A stretch of 64,000 nucleotides of DNA, taken from positions 1,736,001 to 1,800,000 of the forward strand of contig CAWJXK010000008.1 of assembly GCA_963846855.1 (NCBI GenBank). Reading direction: 5' to 3'. Shown here one piece after another: positions 45,633 through 56,794 of the stretch (within the stretch, counting starts at the first letter, position 1; every line of letters begins with the position of its first letter). Origin of the DNA: CAIWHR01 sp963846855. Its GTDB lineage: Bacteria > Pseudomonadota > Gammaproteobacteria > Burkholderiales > Casimicrobiaceae. The position numbers and the translations under genes are program-made. The notes beneath the pieces were generated by a model. The model was given only the letters and a program-made list of their open reading frames with translations. It was not told the DNA's origin and ran no database searches.

Positions 45633-48600
45633 ATGACGCGACCCTCCACGGGCAATGCTCTCCGGCACCTGGTTTCGGCGCTTCTCCTCTGCGTCTACGC
45701 CGGCGTTGCATTCACCCAGACGCCGCCGCCTTATGTGTTTTCGAGTCCGCTGCTTCCGCTGCTGCTGCAGATGCCGGAAAACTCCTGGCTGCCGGCGAAC
45801 GCGAATCTGTACAGCGACGTCTGGACACCGCCCTCTCTCGAACCGCTTGACAACGGTGCGACACAATTACCTTCAAAGATAATCATTCCGTGGAGCGGCT
45901 TCGCATGGGATAGCAATCGAGGGGACCTCATTCTGTATGGCGGAGGCCACGCCAATTATCCAGGTAACGACGTTTATCGCTGGCACTCGAGCAACCTGCA
46001 ATGGGAGCGCGCGTCACTGCCAAGCGAGATCCAAAACGATCCGGTCGCTGGATTTCTCGCGATCGACGGCGTCGACAACGCCCCGATTTCATCCCATACC
46101 TACGACAACAACCTCTTCCTGCCGATCGTCGATCGGTTCCTGACCTGGGGCGGAGCCACCTACAACAATGGCCACTTCTACGTCCGCGTGTCGGAAACCG
46201 ATCCCACCACGACGCGGCCGATTGGCCCATATCTGTTCGATCCCAACCGCGCCGACGGCAACAAGGTCGGCGGCACAACGGGCTCGAACGTCAAGCGCGT
46301 CTTGCCCGCGTCGATCACAGGCGGACAGATGTGGCAGAACCGCGACATCTTCCTACATATTCCGGCCCAGCCATTGCCGGGAAGTCACATCAATGGCTGC
46401 GCCAGCGCCACCATCGAGGGAGGACGCGACGTCGTATACACCGCGGCTTCGGGTCTATACGGGACCGTCCTTAGCCTCTATCGTTATCAACTCAACGACA
46501 TCACCAATCCCAATCTTGATCAGAGCTCGTTGGTCGGCGCGTACGCAGCGGGGGTGTCGGGGCAGACCGCTTGTGGCTACGACCCGGTGCACAAACTCTT
46601 CGTGCGGATTGGCAACAACACAACGCCTTTCCAGTTTTGGGACCTGACCCATCCGGGCCCCACCAATTATGATCAAACCGTTCAGATTAATACATCGATT
46701 GCCGCGCTACAGTCGTGGATGACGGCAAGAAGCATCAACCTCCAGAACTGTGGATTCAAGTACGACCCAACACGTGTGAGGTTCGCGCTCTGGTGCGGCG
46801 CCGATGTCGTCTGGGAGTTGACTCCGCCAGCGTCGGGCAACACGACCTCCGGGTGGACCGCGACGCAGCGCCCGGTGCCTGTGTCACCGGCCCCCCCCGG
46901 TGACGTCCAATCGGGGGTGTTGGGCAAGTGGCGCTACGCACCCTACTTCGACGTCTTCATCGGATTGCAGGGCAGCAGCGACGGGGACATCTGGATCTAC
47001 AAACCGGTCGGCTGGGTGCAACCCAATCCGCCGGGCAATGCCCTGCCGGCGGTAAGCGTCACGTCGCCGCCGGCCGGTACCGACGTGGCACCCGCCACTG
47101 TGGTGAATCTGACGGCAACAGCCGCAGATACGGACGGCAGTATCGCCCGCGTCGAGTACTACGTTAACGGCATCAAGGTTGGGCAGGCGACGAGCACACC
47201 GTACGCGCTGAACATCGCTCCGATCCTTGTCGGAAGCTATTCCGTCGTCGCCGTTGCGGTCGACAACGTCGGCGGGATGAGGGCATCGGCACCCGTGACC
47301 TTCACGGTGAGCGCGACACTGACAACGAGTGTCCTGCAGCGCGGCCTCAACGGCTATGCCGGCGCAAGCGACACGTACCTCGACGGCTTCGCGCCAACCG
47401 CGGCACGCGGCGCCTTGACGCCGCTGTATCTCGACCCTGCGACGTACCGACCGCTTGTGCGGTTCGCGATCTTCCAGGCGGAAGGCGGTCCGGTGCCCAA
47501 CGGCGCCGTGATCCAGTCCGCCACGCTCGCGCTCTACAAACAGCTATACAACGACACGCTGCGGCTCAACGCCCTGCTGAAGCCGTGGTCCGAGAGCCAG
47601 GCGACGTGGACGATCAGCCAGACCGGCGTGCCGTGGACCGTGGGCGGTGCTGCCGGTGCCGGCACCGACTACAGCACCACGACCGACGCGCTCGTCACAC
47701 CCAGCTTCAATCCAGGCTGGGTCAGCTTCGACATGACCCTCCGTGTGCGACAGTGGGCGAGCAGCGGTGCCAACTACGGTTGGCGAATGGTGCAGACAAC
47801 CGGCGGCAGCAACCTGAAGCAGTTCACCTCGAGCGAGTACACCGCCGACACTACCCTTCGGCCCAAGCTGACGATCATCTATTCCGGCGGCAGCTCGAAC
47901 GTCCCGCCAACGGTCAGCATTACGAGCCCGGCACCGGGTGCGGCGATCACGCTCGGCCAGAGCTTCACGCTCACCGCCAGCGCCAGCGATTCCGACGGCA
48001 CCGTCACCAAGGTCGACTTCTTTGCCAATGGCGTGCCAATTGGAACGGATACGACAGCACCGTATTCGATCACCTGGACCCCGGCTGCCACCGGTAGCTA
48101 TTCGCTCACGGCGGTCGCCACCGACAACGGCCTCGCCACGACAACGTCCTCCCCAGTCAGCGTGACGGTCAACCCGGTGGGCACCGGCACGACCGTCGTG
48201 CTCCAGCGCGGCCTCAACGGCTATGCCGGCGTGAGCGACACCTACCTCGACAACTTTCTGCGCACCACCGTGCGCGGCGGGCTCACGCCCGCTGCTATTG
48301 GATCCGATCAATTACAACCCGCTGCTCCGCTTTGCGATCTTCCAGTCGGAGGGCGGTCCGGTGCCCAATGGCGCAACGATCCAGTCGGCCACGCTCGCGC
48401 TCTACAAGCAGCTATACAACGACACGCTGCGGCTCAACGCCCTGCTGAAGCCGTGGTCCGAGAGCCAGGCGACGTGGACGATCAGCCAGACCGGCGTGCC
48501 GTGGACCGTGGGCGGTGCCGCCGGTGCCGGCACCGACTACAGCACCACGACCGATGCGCTCGTCACGCCCAGCTGGAACCCTGGCTGGGTCAGCTTCGAC

Positions 48601-50490
48601 GTGACCCCCCGCGTGCAGCAGTGGGCGAGCAGCGGCGCCAACTACGGATGGCGCATGGCGCAGACAACCGGCGGCATCAACTCCGAAGCAGTTCACCTCG
48701 AGCGAGTACACCACCGACACTACCCTTCGGCCCAAGCTGACGATCGTCTATTCCGGCGGCAGCTCGAACGTCCCGCCGACGGTCAGCATTACGAGCCCGG
48801 CACCGGGTGCGGCGATCACGCTCGGCCAGAGCTTCACGCTCACCGCCAGCGCCAGCGATACCGACGGCACGGTCACCAAGGTCGACTTCTACGCCAACGG
48901 CGTGCCAATCGGAACGGATACGACAGCACCGTATTCGATCACCTGGACCCCGGCCGCCGCCGGCAGCTATTCGCTCACGGCGGTCGCCACCGACAACGGC
49001 CTCGCCACGACAACGTCCTCCCCAGTCAGCGTGACGGTGAACCCGGTGGGCACCGGCACGACCGTCGTGCTCCAGCGCGGCCTCAACGGCTATGCCGGCG
49101 TGAGCGACACCTACCTCGACAACTTTCTGCGCACCACCGTGCGCGGCGGGCTCACCCCGCTGCTATTGGATCCGATCAATTACAACCCGCTGCTCCGCTT
49201 TGCGATCTTCCAGTCGGAGGGCGGTCCGGTGCCCAATGGCGCAACGATCCTGTCGGCCACGCTCGCGCTCTACAAACAGCTATACAACGACACGCTGCGG
49301 CTCAACGCCTGCTGAAGCCGTGGTCCGAGAGCCAGGCGACGTGGACGATCAGCCAGACCGGCGTGCCGTGGACCGTGGGCGGTGCCGCCGGTGCCGGCAC
49401 CGACTACAGCACCACGACCGATGCGCTCGTCACGCCCAGCTGGAACCCCGGCTGGGTCAGCTTCGACATGACCCCCCGGTGCAGCAGTGGGCGAGCAGCG
49501 GCGCCAACTACGGATGGCGCATGGCGCAGTCAACCGGCGGCATCAACTCCGAAGCAGTTCACCTCGAGCGAGTACACCGCCGACACCACCCTTCGGCCCA
49601 AGCTGACGATCATCTATTCCGGCGGCAGCTCGAACGTCCCGCCAACGGTCAGCATTACGAGCCCGGCACCGGGTGCGGCGATCACGCTCGGCCAGAGCTT
49701 CACGCTCACCGCCAGCGCCAGCGATTCCGACGGCACCGTCACCAAGGTCGACTACTTTGCCAATGGCGTGCCAATTGGAACGGATACGACAGCACCGTAT
49801 TCGATCACCTGGACCCCGGCTGCCACCGGTAGCTATTCGCTCACGGCGGTCGCCACCGACAACGGCCTCGCCACGACAACGTCCTCCCCAGTCAGCGTGA
49901 CGGTCAACCCGGTGGGCACCGGCACGACCGTCGTGCTCCAGCGCGGCCTCAACGGCTATGCCGGCGTGAGCGACACCTACCTCGACAACTTTCTGCGCAC
50001 CACCGTGCGCGGCGGGCTCACCCCGCTGCTATTGGATCCGATCAATTACAACCCGCTGCTCCGCTTTGCGATCTTCCAGTCGGAGGGCGGTCCGGTGCCC
50101 AATGGCGCAACGATCCTGTCGGCCACGCTCGCGCTCTACAAACAGCTATACAACGACACGCTGCGGCTCAACGCCCTGCTGAAGCCGTGGTCCGAGAGCC
50201 AGGCGACGTGGACGATCAGCCAGACCGGCGTGCCGTGGACCGTGGGCGGTGCCGCCGGTGCCGGCACCGACTACAGCACCACGACCGATGCGCTCGTCAC
50301 GCCCAGCTGGAACCCTGGCTGGGTCAGCTTCGACATGACCCCCCGCGTGCAGCAGTGGGCGAGCAGCGGCGCCAACTACGGATGGCGCATGGCGCAGTCA
50401 ACCGGCGGCATCAACTCCAAGCAGTTCACCTCGAGCGAGTACACCACCGACACCACGTTGCGGCCCAAATTGACGGTTACATATCGATAG
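45633..50490 (+). CDS. Large secreted protein: kelch-like propeller plus four Ig/DNRLRE modules, frameshifted in the repeats
   Basis: A signal peptide (HLVSALLLCVYAGVAFT) precedes a propeller-like region of about 440 residues (AWDSNRGDLILYGGGHANY, CGYDPVHKLFVRIGN, FKYDPTRVRFALWCGADVVWELTPP). Four modules follow, each an Ig-like domain (PTVSITSPAPGAAITLGQS) and a DNRLRE-type sandwich (VLQRGLNGYAGVSDTYLD, WSESQATWTISQ, RPKLTIIY). The first module is diverged and the last three are nearly identical DNA. Five small indels break the frame at about 48290, 48680, 49306, 49486 and 49546; corrected, the protein is 1618 residues. There is no PEP-CTERM or membrane anchor; it ends on a sandwich domain. 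A matrix or adhesive role is inferred. Confidence 0.8.
47886..50487 (+). repeat. Three tandem near-identical 867-bp repeats
   Basis: Units start at 47886, 48755 and 49621 with the same GGCGGCAGCTCGAACGTCCC. Observed lengths are 869, 866 and 867 bp. Comparing them, unit 1 has two 1-nt insertions and unit 2 has one insertion and two deletions relative to unit 3, so all three correct to exactly 867 bp (289 codons). Each encodes one Ig-like and one DNRLRE-like domain. A diverged fourth unit lies upstream at about 47040-47885. Confidence 0.9.
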
Positions 50491-50704
50491 AACCGTCACG
50501 TGCCGCCGGACAGATCCGTCACGCCGATACCCACGACAATCCGCAACTCGTTAGTGCGAAGGCGGAACGCTTCCATCGCTGCCGCTGACTGCCGTCAAAG
50601 GGGTGCGTGGGACGTGCCAATCCTCCCATTTGTACGCTGGCTCTACGCGCGGGCGAATCGATGTCGCGCGCGCCCGTGCTAATATTTTCCCGTACACTGA
50701 TTCA

Positions 50705-51457
50705 ATGTTGCGCATAACGAAGGTGCCTCGTAGATCCTCGTACTCGACCGCCCTCCGTGGCGGGTCGGGCCGACATGTGGCCCTATTTTCCGTACTCGGC
50801 ACCATCGCGGTTGTATTCGCACTAGCCTGCATCTGTCTCAACTCGGCACCGGCCTTCGCGCAACCAACGAATAACGACTACTACAAAGGCGCAGGCACCG
50901 AACTCCTGCGCAATGTGGAGAAGTATCACCTTGGCCAGGCCGCAGACAAGCTGCGCTTGCGCCAATTCGAGTCGGCATCCGGAGACATCGAGTTTATCCT
51001 GCGCTTCTTCCCCAATCATCCGCAGGGTCTGATACTTATGACCCAACTGTGCGAACAATGGAAGTTCTCAGCGCAGTGCAACTTCGCGATGATGTCGGAC
51101 GTATTCGAAAATGCCATCGCGGTCAATCCCGATGTCGCTGCTACATGCGTATTGCAGGGCATTTACCTGTACCGGTCGAAGCGGCTTCCTGCAGCGATCG
51201 CAAGCCTAGACAAGGCAGTAAAGCTTGATCCGAACTCGCTCAACGCCCATTACAACTTGGGGCTGGCATATTTCGATACCAAACAATTCGAGCTCGCGAA
51301 TTTGCACGCCCAGCGCGCTTACGAACTCGGCGCTCCAGTATCTGGCCTTCGTGACAAGCTGACTCGGGCCGGAAAATGGAAACCGATCAATACCTCGATG
51401 CCTGATGCCACGTCGTCCTCGGCCCCCGATCCTCAGGCATCCCCGTCCTCGCGTTAG
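50705..51457 (+). CDS. Exported TPR protein
   Basis: A 250-residue protein with an uncleaved-looking basic start, a hydrophobic export segment (HVALFSVLGTIAVVFALACI) and cleavage after AFA. It carries a few tetratricopeptide units, for example ATCVLQGIYLYRSKRLPAAI and NAHYNLGLAYFDTKQFELANL. The serine/proline tail is low complexity. Periplasmic TPR proteins of EPS loci often scaffold export complexes; that is inference. It starts about 215 nt after the repeat protein with a TAATAT-like box just upstream and converges on the deacetylase gene. Confidence 0.8.
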   Translation: MLRITKVPRRSSYSTALRGGSGRHVALFSVLGTIAVVFALACICLNSAPAFAQPTNNDYYKGAGTELLRNVEKYHLGQAADKLRLRQFESASGDIEFILRFFPNHPQGLILMTQLCEQWKFSAQCNFAMMSDVFENAIAVNPDVAATCVLQGIYLYRSKRLPAAIASLDKAVKLDPNSLNAHYNLGLAYFDTKQFELANLHAQRAYELGAPVSGLRDKLTRAGKWKPINTSMPDATSSSAPDPQASPSSR

Positions 51458-51600
51458 ACGCCGAGCCAGACTCCAAGCCCTGCGCACTACATGCCTGCGC
51501 CTCGCTGCGTTTACTCCAGGCCCTAAGCCTAAGAGAGCGTTGTAGCGAGAACGTGGCGTCCGTTTTTGGGCCGGCAAGTGCATTTCGAGGCCTTTGCCCG

Positions 51601-52578
51601 TCAGGTGGCTGAGACGTTGCGCATATTGCGGAGGAGGCGCGCTGCAAACCGCCCCGGAGTACGGTCCCACGGAGTGAATCGCGGCAGCTGGTAAATGTCA
51701 GCACCGGCCGCCGCAACGCCCCATGCCGTGGAAACAGCAGCGGAATATCCGGCGTCACGCACCATGCGCACGTGCTCCGGACCGTAGTCCTGCCCCGGTT
51801 TGCCGTTCGGGTAAGCGAACAATCGAACCGGCTCGTGCAGAATCTCGGCCAACCTTCGGCCGCATTCCACGATTTCGCGTCGGGCCTCGTGGGGCGCAAC
51901 CTGGGTCAGGATCGGGTGCGTCACGGAATGCGCGCCGATTTCCATGCCGGCCGCGCGCAGCGCGCGCACGTGCGACTCGTGCATCATGGCGCCCTTCCCC
52001 GCCGGCACACCGGCTGCTGCCACCAGATGCTCGACGCGCGCCTCGCGCTCCGGGCCGGGCAGATACTTCAAAGCAGGCAGAATCTGCTGGATCGCCAAGC
52101 GTCGCGAAAGGATGGATCCGATTTCGAAGATCGGCAATCCCCAAGCCTGGAGGTCGAGTCCCGGCCCGGGCATTGAGCGGACCGCCTCGATAACCCTGTC
52201 GTTCCACATGCAACCGCCGTCGAGGTAGCCGGTTGCCACAAAGAAGGTGGCGGACACCCTGTGCTTCTGAAGTATCGGCAACGCGACTTCCGCATTATCC
52301 AAATAACCGTCGTCGAATGTTACGCAAGCCGCCCGCCGAGGTAGTGCGCCCGCAAGGAGCCGCTCAATGGCTTCCGAAAGCGGCAACGGCACGAAGTTCT
52401 CGGCGATCACGCGCATCTGCGCTTCGAACACCGCGGCCGTAACATCCCAGGTGTTGAGCGGATCGTCTTGTGCTAACACACGGTGATAGATCAGGATCGA
52501 AAGGCGCGCGCGACGCCCTTCCGGCGACATCGCGCCAGCCAAAATACGAACAAGAACGTCGCCCAGCCGAGGCATCAT
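51601..52578 (-). CDS. Polysaccharide deacetylase (NodB/CE4 family)
   Basis: A 325-residue protein with the CE4 fold: LSILIYHRVL, motif 1 CVTFDDGYLDN (metal and catalytic Asp), motif 2 HSVTHP (metal His pair), and FAYPNGKPGQDYG. It would remove N-acetyl groups from amino sugars, fitting the UDP-HexNAc genes nearby. There is no clear signal peptide, so it may act on cytoplasmic lipid-linked units or be secreted otherwise. The start at 52578 overlaps the methyltransferase stop (ATGATG); the frame continues upstream only as shadow. Confidence 0.9.
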   Translation of the reverse strand: MMPRLGDVLVRILAGAMSPEGRRARLSILIYHRVLAQDDPLNTWDVTAAVFEAQMRVIAENFVPLPLSEAIERLLAGALPRRAACVTFDDGYLDNAEVALPILQKHRVSATFFVATGYLDGGCMWNDRVIEAVRSMPGPGLDLQAWGLPIFEIGSILSRRLAIQQILPALKYLPGPEREARVEHLVAAAGVPAGKGAMMHESHVRALRAAGMEIGAHSVTHPILTQVAPHEARREIVECGRRLAEILHEPVRLFAYPNGKPGQDYGPEHVRMVRDAGYSAAVSTAWGVAAAGADIYQLPRFTPWDRTPGRFAARLLRNMRNVSAT

Positions 52579-53363
52579 TGCGGTGTGCTCGGTGCGGCCG
52601 AAGGCCGAAACGGCTTCGTGCCTCGAATGATGAACGAGTGACTGATCAACACGCCGAAGAGGGGAACGACTCGAAGCATCCATCGAATAAACCCGGTTTC
52701 GACGAATCGCTGCAATGCTGGCAAGCGCGGTGGTGCGATTGGCATCCAGAACACCGTGACGTCGCGAAATCCTTGGTCGGCAAGGATACGCTCGAGCGCT
52801 CCCGGGGATTCGTACCGCAAATGCGCGGGAAGACGTTTCAGCTTCCTGATGAGCGAACGACCGGCATTGACGACAAATGCGCGGTTGAGCGCGTCCACCC
52901 ATAATTCACCACCAGCACGCGTAAGCAGGCACAATTCGCGAAGCGCCGTTTCGCTTTCGCCAAGCGCCTGAATCACGCCGAAACAGATCACGCCATCGAA
53001 AGTCTCGGCTGCGAACGGCAGTCGACGCACATCCGCAACAGCGAATCCGATCTCAGGCGGGCTGCGGGTTTGCGCTTTCCGGATAGCCGGCAGCGAATAA
53101 TCGACGCCCGCCGCGTCAACCCCCCGCGAGAACAGGTGCCGGGTGTAGGTTCCCGCGCCACAGCCGGCATCCAGCCAACGCATTCCAGGGCGGCCCGGGC
53201 GCCAGAGGTCGGCGAATCGACGCATGCGCGCATCAAGCCCGGCGGAACTCCAACCCGCAATCCCGGCATCGTCATCGCGAATCGACGCAAACTCCTCGAA
53301 ACGGTTCCGCCATCCCTTTTCGAACTGGTCGTTGCCGGCTCCGCGGTCATGTTCCTTCGTCAT
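52575..53363 (-). CDS. SAM-dependent class I methyltransferase
   Basis: A 262-residue Methyltransf_11-type protein with motif I LDAGCGAGTYTRHL, AAGVDYSLPAIRKA, ADVRRLPFAAETFDGVICFGV and LLTRAGGELWVDAL. It likely O-methylates sugars or a lipid-linked intermediate. The chosen start (53363) gives MTKEHDRGAGND; the open frame upstream is not typical. It is translated together with the deacetylase. Confidence 0.85.
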   Translation of the reverse strand: MTKEHDRGAGNDQFEKGWRNRFEEFASIRDDDAGIAGWSSAGLDARMRRFADLWRPGRPGMRWLDAGCGAGTYTRHLFSRGVDAAGVDYSLPAIRKAQTRSPPEIGFAVADVRRLPFAAETFDGVICFGVIQALGESETALRELCLLTRAGGELWVDALNRAFVVNAGRSLIRKLKRLPAHLRYESPGALERILADQGFRDVTVFWMPIAPPRLPALQRFVETGFIRWMLRVVPLFGVLISHSFIIRGTKPFRPSAAPSTPQ

Positions 53364-53725
53364 GGGATTGACCGTCGCCCCGGAAACGCATGACACGTGC
53401 CAAGCGTGCGGAAGATGGCGTCCAGGCGCATGGTCGCGAGAAATCGGTCCAAACTGGCGGCACTCCTTATACTCTGCCCAAGACCCAACGCGGCGAGGGG
53501 CATGTCTGGCAACCGCCCCCTCGTTCCCAAACAATGCTTGGCCCACTGGTTAGGCGCGGTTGCCGCTCGACGCATGATGGGGAACTCCTTTCGCACCAAA
53601 TACGAACGCTATATCCTACCCAATCCGGCTTGGAAGGCGGAATGCCGGGGAGGTCGGTATTACGTTTCCTATCATCTCGCGCACCCTCCTTTCGCGAGAA
53701 AACGTGCGCCCGAGTGACGTAACCG
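53364..53725. other. Divergent gap between methyltransferase and GT39 genes
   Basis: These 362 bases should hold promoters for both strands. An open frame of about 106 codons (53397-53717, plus) has no recognisable features. The base composition shifts to lower GC from here to the right. Confidence 0.4.
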
Positions 53726-55041
53726 ATGCTTTCATCGTCGCGCGCGCACGGAATTAGAAAAGATGGGGACCAAGTTCTTATGCAAGCAATGGTTGGAAGG
53801 CCAATTTTGAAGCTGATGCAGGACTCGAAATTTCTGCCGATATCGTTCCTGTTGTTTGTCAGTATAAGGCTCCTGCTTATCTGTTTCGTCCCGGCGACCG
53901 ATCCTTTTTCCGACGCTGCGTGGTACCTGGATCGCGCAACTACGTTGGCCGAGCAAGGGACATACAGCGAGCGAGGCATCCCGACGGCCTTCTGGCCAGT
54001 AGGCTATCCAGCTTTCTTGGGGCTCTTGTTCAAAGTCACGGGCGTGTCTTTGCTCGCAGCGAAGCTCGCCAACCTTGTACTCTCAGCCATCTCATTCTGG
54101 CTCCTCTATTTTCTTGTCCGTCGTACATTCCACAACGAGCTCGCGGCACGGGGCGCCGTATTGTTGCTGGCAATCTACCCAAACAATGCGGCGTACGTGT
54201 CCTTGCTCCTCACTGAGACTCTCTACACATTCCTGCTTCTTGCCGCTACTCTTTGTCTCGTCTTGCGGCGAACTTGGTGGACCGTGATTCTGAGCGGCGT
54301 GGTATTCGGCCTGGCGATCTTGGTCAAGACGCAGACCATTCTCCTCATACCCTTCCTCGCGCTTCTCGCATTCCTCGACGATTGGTCGACCCGAAGCTTT
54401 CCACGTGCAATAATTCGGAGCGGCGCGGTTGTATGTGTTGCATTGGTAGTCGTCACGCCTTGGAGCTTACGAAACCATGACGTCTTCGGAACCTTGGTAT
54501 TCGTGTCGACCAATGGTGGCATGTCCCTGCTCGCGGGAAACAATCCTTCCGTGGTGGGAGATTACCGAACTAATTTTTCCGATACTGACCCACTTTTCGA
54601 GCAAGCCCGCTTTAGCGTAGAGGATCAAATCGGCGCAGACCGCGCGCGCGCGCGCTTGCCATGAATTGGATCAAGGCAAACCCGGGACAATTTCTAGGGT
54701 TAATTCCCAAGAAGATATTCCGCCTTTGGGGACCTGATGGAGAAGGTGAATGGGGATATCAGGACACCCCTTTCTATCGAGATTATCAGACATGGTTTCG
54801 CGGCGTCCGCATTGTCAACCAGGTGTTTTATGTAACCATGTTGTTGCTGCTTGTGGCTGCAATTTGGACATTGTCGCAAATGCGGGCCGAACCTCCAATG
54901 TATATTGGAATTGCCGTGGCCGCGATAGTTACCATCACAAGCGTAGTGTTCTCGGGGCAGTCGCGCTATCATTTTTCGGCGATGCCATTCACCCTCGCGT
55001 ACGCAGCGTGGCTCCTGGTTAGGCCGCGGGCCCGCGGATAA
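53726..55041 (+). CDS. GT39-type membrane glycosyltransferase, one frameshift
   Basis: Dolichyl-phosphate-mannose/ArnT-like multi-pass enzyme that uses a polyprenyl-linked sugar donor on the periplasmic side. The N-terminal periplasmic loop has the acidic motif ATDPFSDAAWYLDRA, followed by about eight helices and LTETLYTFLLLAATL. After SVEDQIGADR the frame slips in a GC dinucleotide run near 54645; the C-terminal part (MNWIKANPGQFLGLIPKKIFRLW and three more helices) is in another frame to 55041. Corrected it is about 438 residues. The start could also be the ATG near 53780. Lower GC than the backbone suggests transfer. Confidence 0.8.
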
Positions 55042-55043
55042 TT

Positions 55044-56051
55044 ATGAGCGCGGAAATGAAACTGGGAATAGTGATCCCTTGCTACAACGAAGAAGAAGTC
55101 TTGCCTGAAACCATTCGGCAAATGACAGCGCTAATCAGCCGGCTCGCTTCACTCGGAAAACTCTCCATTGACAGCAAGATATTCTTGGTTGATGACGGCA
55201 GCAAGGACCGGACCTGGGAACTGATCGAACATCACGTTGCGCAGAGCCGACACATTGCTGGCATTAAGCTATCGAGAAACCGTGGGCATCAAAACGCGTT
55301 GATCGCTGGACTGCTCACAGCCGAGGGCGATGCATTAATCAGCATTGACGCCGACCTTCAGGACGACATCAATACTATCGAACAAATGGTGGATAAATTT
55401 CATGCCGGCGCCGAGATTGTTTATGGCGTGCGAAATAGGCGCGAAGCGGATAGCGCATTTAAGCGCATCTCCGCCGAAGGCTTCTATAAGCTCATCGCGG
55501 CCCTGGGAGCTGAGTCGGTTTATAACCACGCAGATTACCGCCTGATGAGCAGACGCGCAGTCGAGTGCCTGAAGCAATACGCGGAGGTCAATCTGTTCCT
55601 GCGTGGGATCGTGCCGCTAATCGGGTTCAAATCCGAGATCGTCTACTATGACCGCACCAATCGCTTCGCGGGGAAATCCAAGTATCCGCTGAGCAGGATG
55701 ATCGCACTGGCACTGGATGCAATTACTTCGTTCTCCGTGGTGCCCCTCCGACTGATCACGTTCGCTGGTTTCGTCATATTTCTCGGAAGCATGCTGGTCA
55801 CGCTATGGACGTTATGGGTCCGGTTCTTTACGAATGACGCTTTGCCCGGCTGGGCGTCCATCGTGTTGCCGATGTATTTTCTCGGCGGGATTCAAATATT
55901 TTGTATTGGTATGCTTGGCGAGTACCTCGGAAAGACTTATGCCGAAGTAAAGCAGCGGCCGCGATTCTTCATTGAAAAGATACTGCCGGGGTCGACGATC
56001 GAGCGCGAATCCGTGAATGGTTCGCGAGAGCCAGGTTCGTGTCGTGTCTGA
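55044..56051 (+). CDS. GT2 polyprenyl-phosphate glycosyltransferase (GtrB/ArnC-like)
   Basis: Transfers a sugar from a nucleotide donor to undecaprenyl phosphate on the cytoplasmic face, making the donor for GT39-type enzymes. The 335-residue product has VIPCYNEEEVLPETI, FLVDDGSKDRTWELI, KLSRNRGHQNALIAG, the metal motif SIDADLQDD, and two C-terminal helices (ITFAGFVIFLGSMLVTLWTL and MYFLGGIQIFCIGMLGEYLG). It starts 2 nt after the GT39 stop, and gtrA lies just downstream, a classical GtrA/GtrB pairing. Confidence 0.92.
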   Translation: MSAEMKLGIVIPCYNEEEVLPETIRQMTALISRLASLGKLSIDSKIFLVDDGSKDRTWELIEHHVAQSRHIAGIKLSRNRGHQNALIAGLLTAEGDALISIDADLQDDINTIEQMVDKFHAGAEIVYGVRNRREADSAFKRISAEGFYKLIAALGAESVYNHADYRLMSRRAVECLKQYAEVNLFLRGIVPLIGFKSEIVYYDRTNRFAGKSKYPLSRMIALALDAITSFSVVPLRLITFAGFVIFLGSMLVTLWTLWVRFFTNDALPGWASIVLPMYFLGGIQIFCIGMLGEYLGKTYAEVKQRPRFFIEKILPGSTIERESVNGSREPGSCRV

Positions 56052-56095
56052 CACTGATCAGCCGCGCGGTCATTTACGTCTCGTCGAGCTTGTTC

Positions 56096-56794
56096 ATGGA
56101 TAAGGCCGAATTCGACAAGTTCGCAGATGAGTACCAGTCGCTCCACGCCACCAATATCGCCATCTCTGGTGAGGCGCCAGACTATTTTGCTGAGTACAAG
56201 ATTAAGGATTTGGCAGCAGAGTATTTCGCGCATTGTGGCGGCAGCGATGCCCCCGCAATGCTGGATTTCGGCGCCGGTATCGGAACCTCCATACCTTTCG
56301 TCCGCAAGTATTTGCCGTGCGCCCGATTGACCTGTCTCGACGTTTCAATCAAAAGTCTCGAAGTGGGTCAACGCCGGTTCCCTGGGCAGGCGCAGTTCAT
56401 GCCCTTCGACGGCGCCCATATTCCATTTCCCGATGCGACCTTTGACATCGCATTTGCCGCCTGCGTTTTTCATCATATTGACCAGACCGAGCATGTCGCG
56501 CTGCTCGCGGAACTTCGTCGAGTACTTGTGCCAAATGGGGTTGCGATCGTGTTCGAACACAATCCCTACAATCCACTGACGGTACATGCGGTCAATACGT
56601 GCCCGTTTGACTCGAATGCGCGCCTTATCCCGGCGGCTGATATGCGCAAACGTATTTGCGCAGCGGGGTTCAAAACAGCGTGGATTCGCTACCGGATATT
56701 CTTTCCTCGGATCCTGCGCGCGCTGCGCCCGCTAGAGCGGTGGATGACCAACGTGCCGCTCGGAGCACAATACTACGCACTCGCGTTCAAATGA
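56096..56794 (+). CDS. SAM-dependent class I methyltransferase
   Basis: A 232-residue Methyltransf_11-type protein with LDFGAGIGTSIPFVRKY, LDVSIKSLEVGQ, IPFPDATFDIAFAACVFHHI and RRVLVPNGVAIVFEHNP. The start at 56096 gives MDKAEFDKFADEYQSLH; the 19 residues upstream in frame are not family sequence. It lies between the GT2 gene and gtrA (4-nt overlap with the latter), so it probably modifies the sugar handled by that system. Confidence 0.85.
   Translation: MDKAEFDKFADEYQSLHATNIAISGEAPDYFAEYKIKDLAAEYFAHCGGSDAPAMLDFGAGIGTSIPFVRKYLPCARLTCLDVSIKSLEVGQRRFPGQAQFMPFDGAHIPFPDATFDIAFAACVFHHIDQTEHVALLAELRRVLVPNGVAIVFEHNPYNPLTVHAVNTCPFDSNARLIPAADMRKRICAAGFKTAWIRYRIFFPRILRALRPLERWMTNVPLGAQYYALAFK

Noticed and set aside
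47040..50490. Tandem repeats considered as a CRISPR array
   Set aside because: The unit is 867 bp, codes for protein in one frame and has no spacers.
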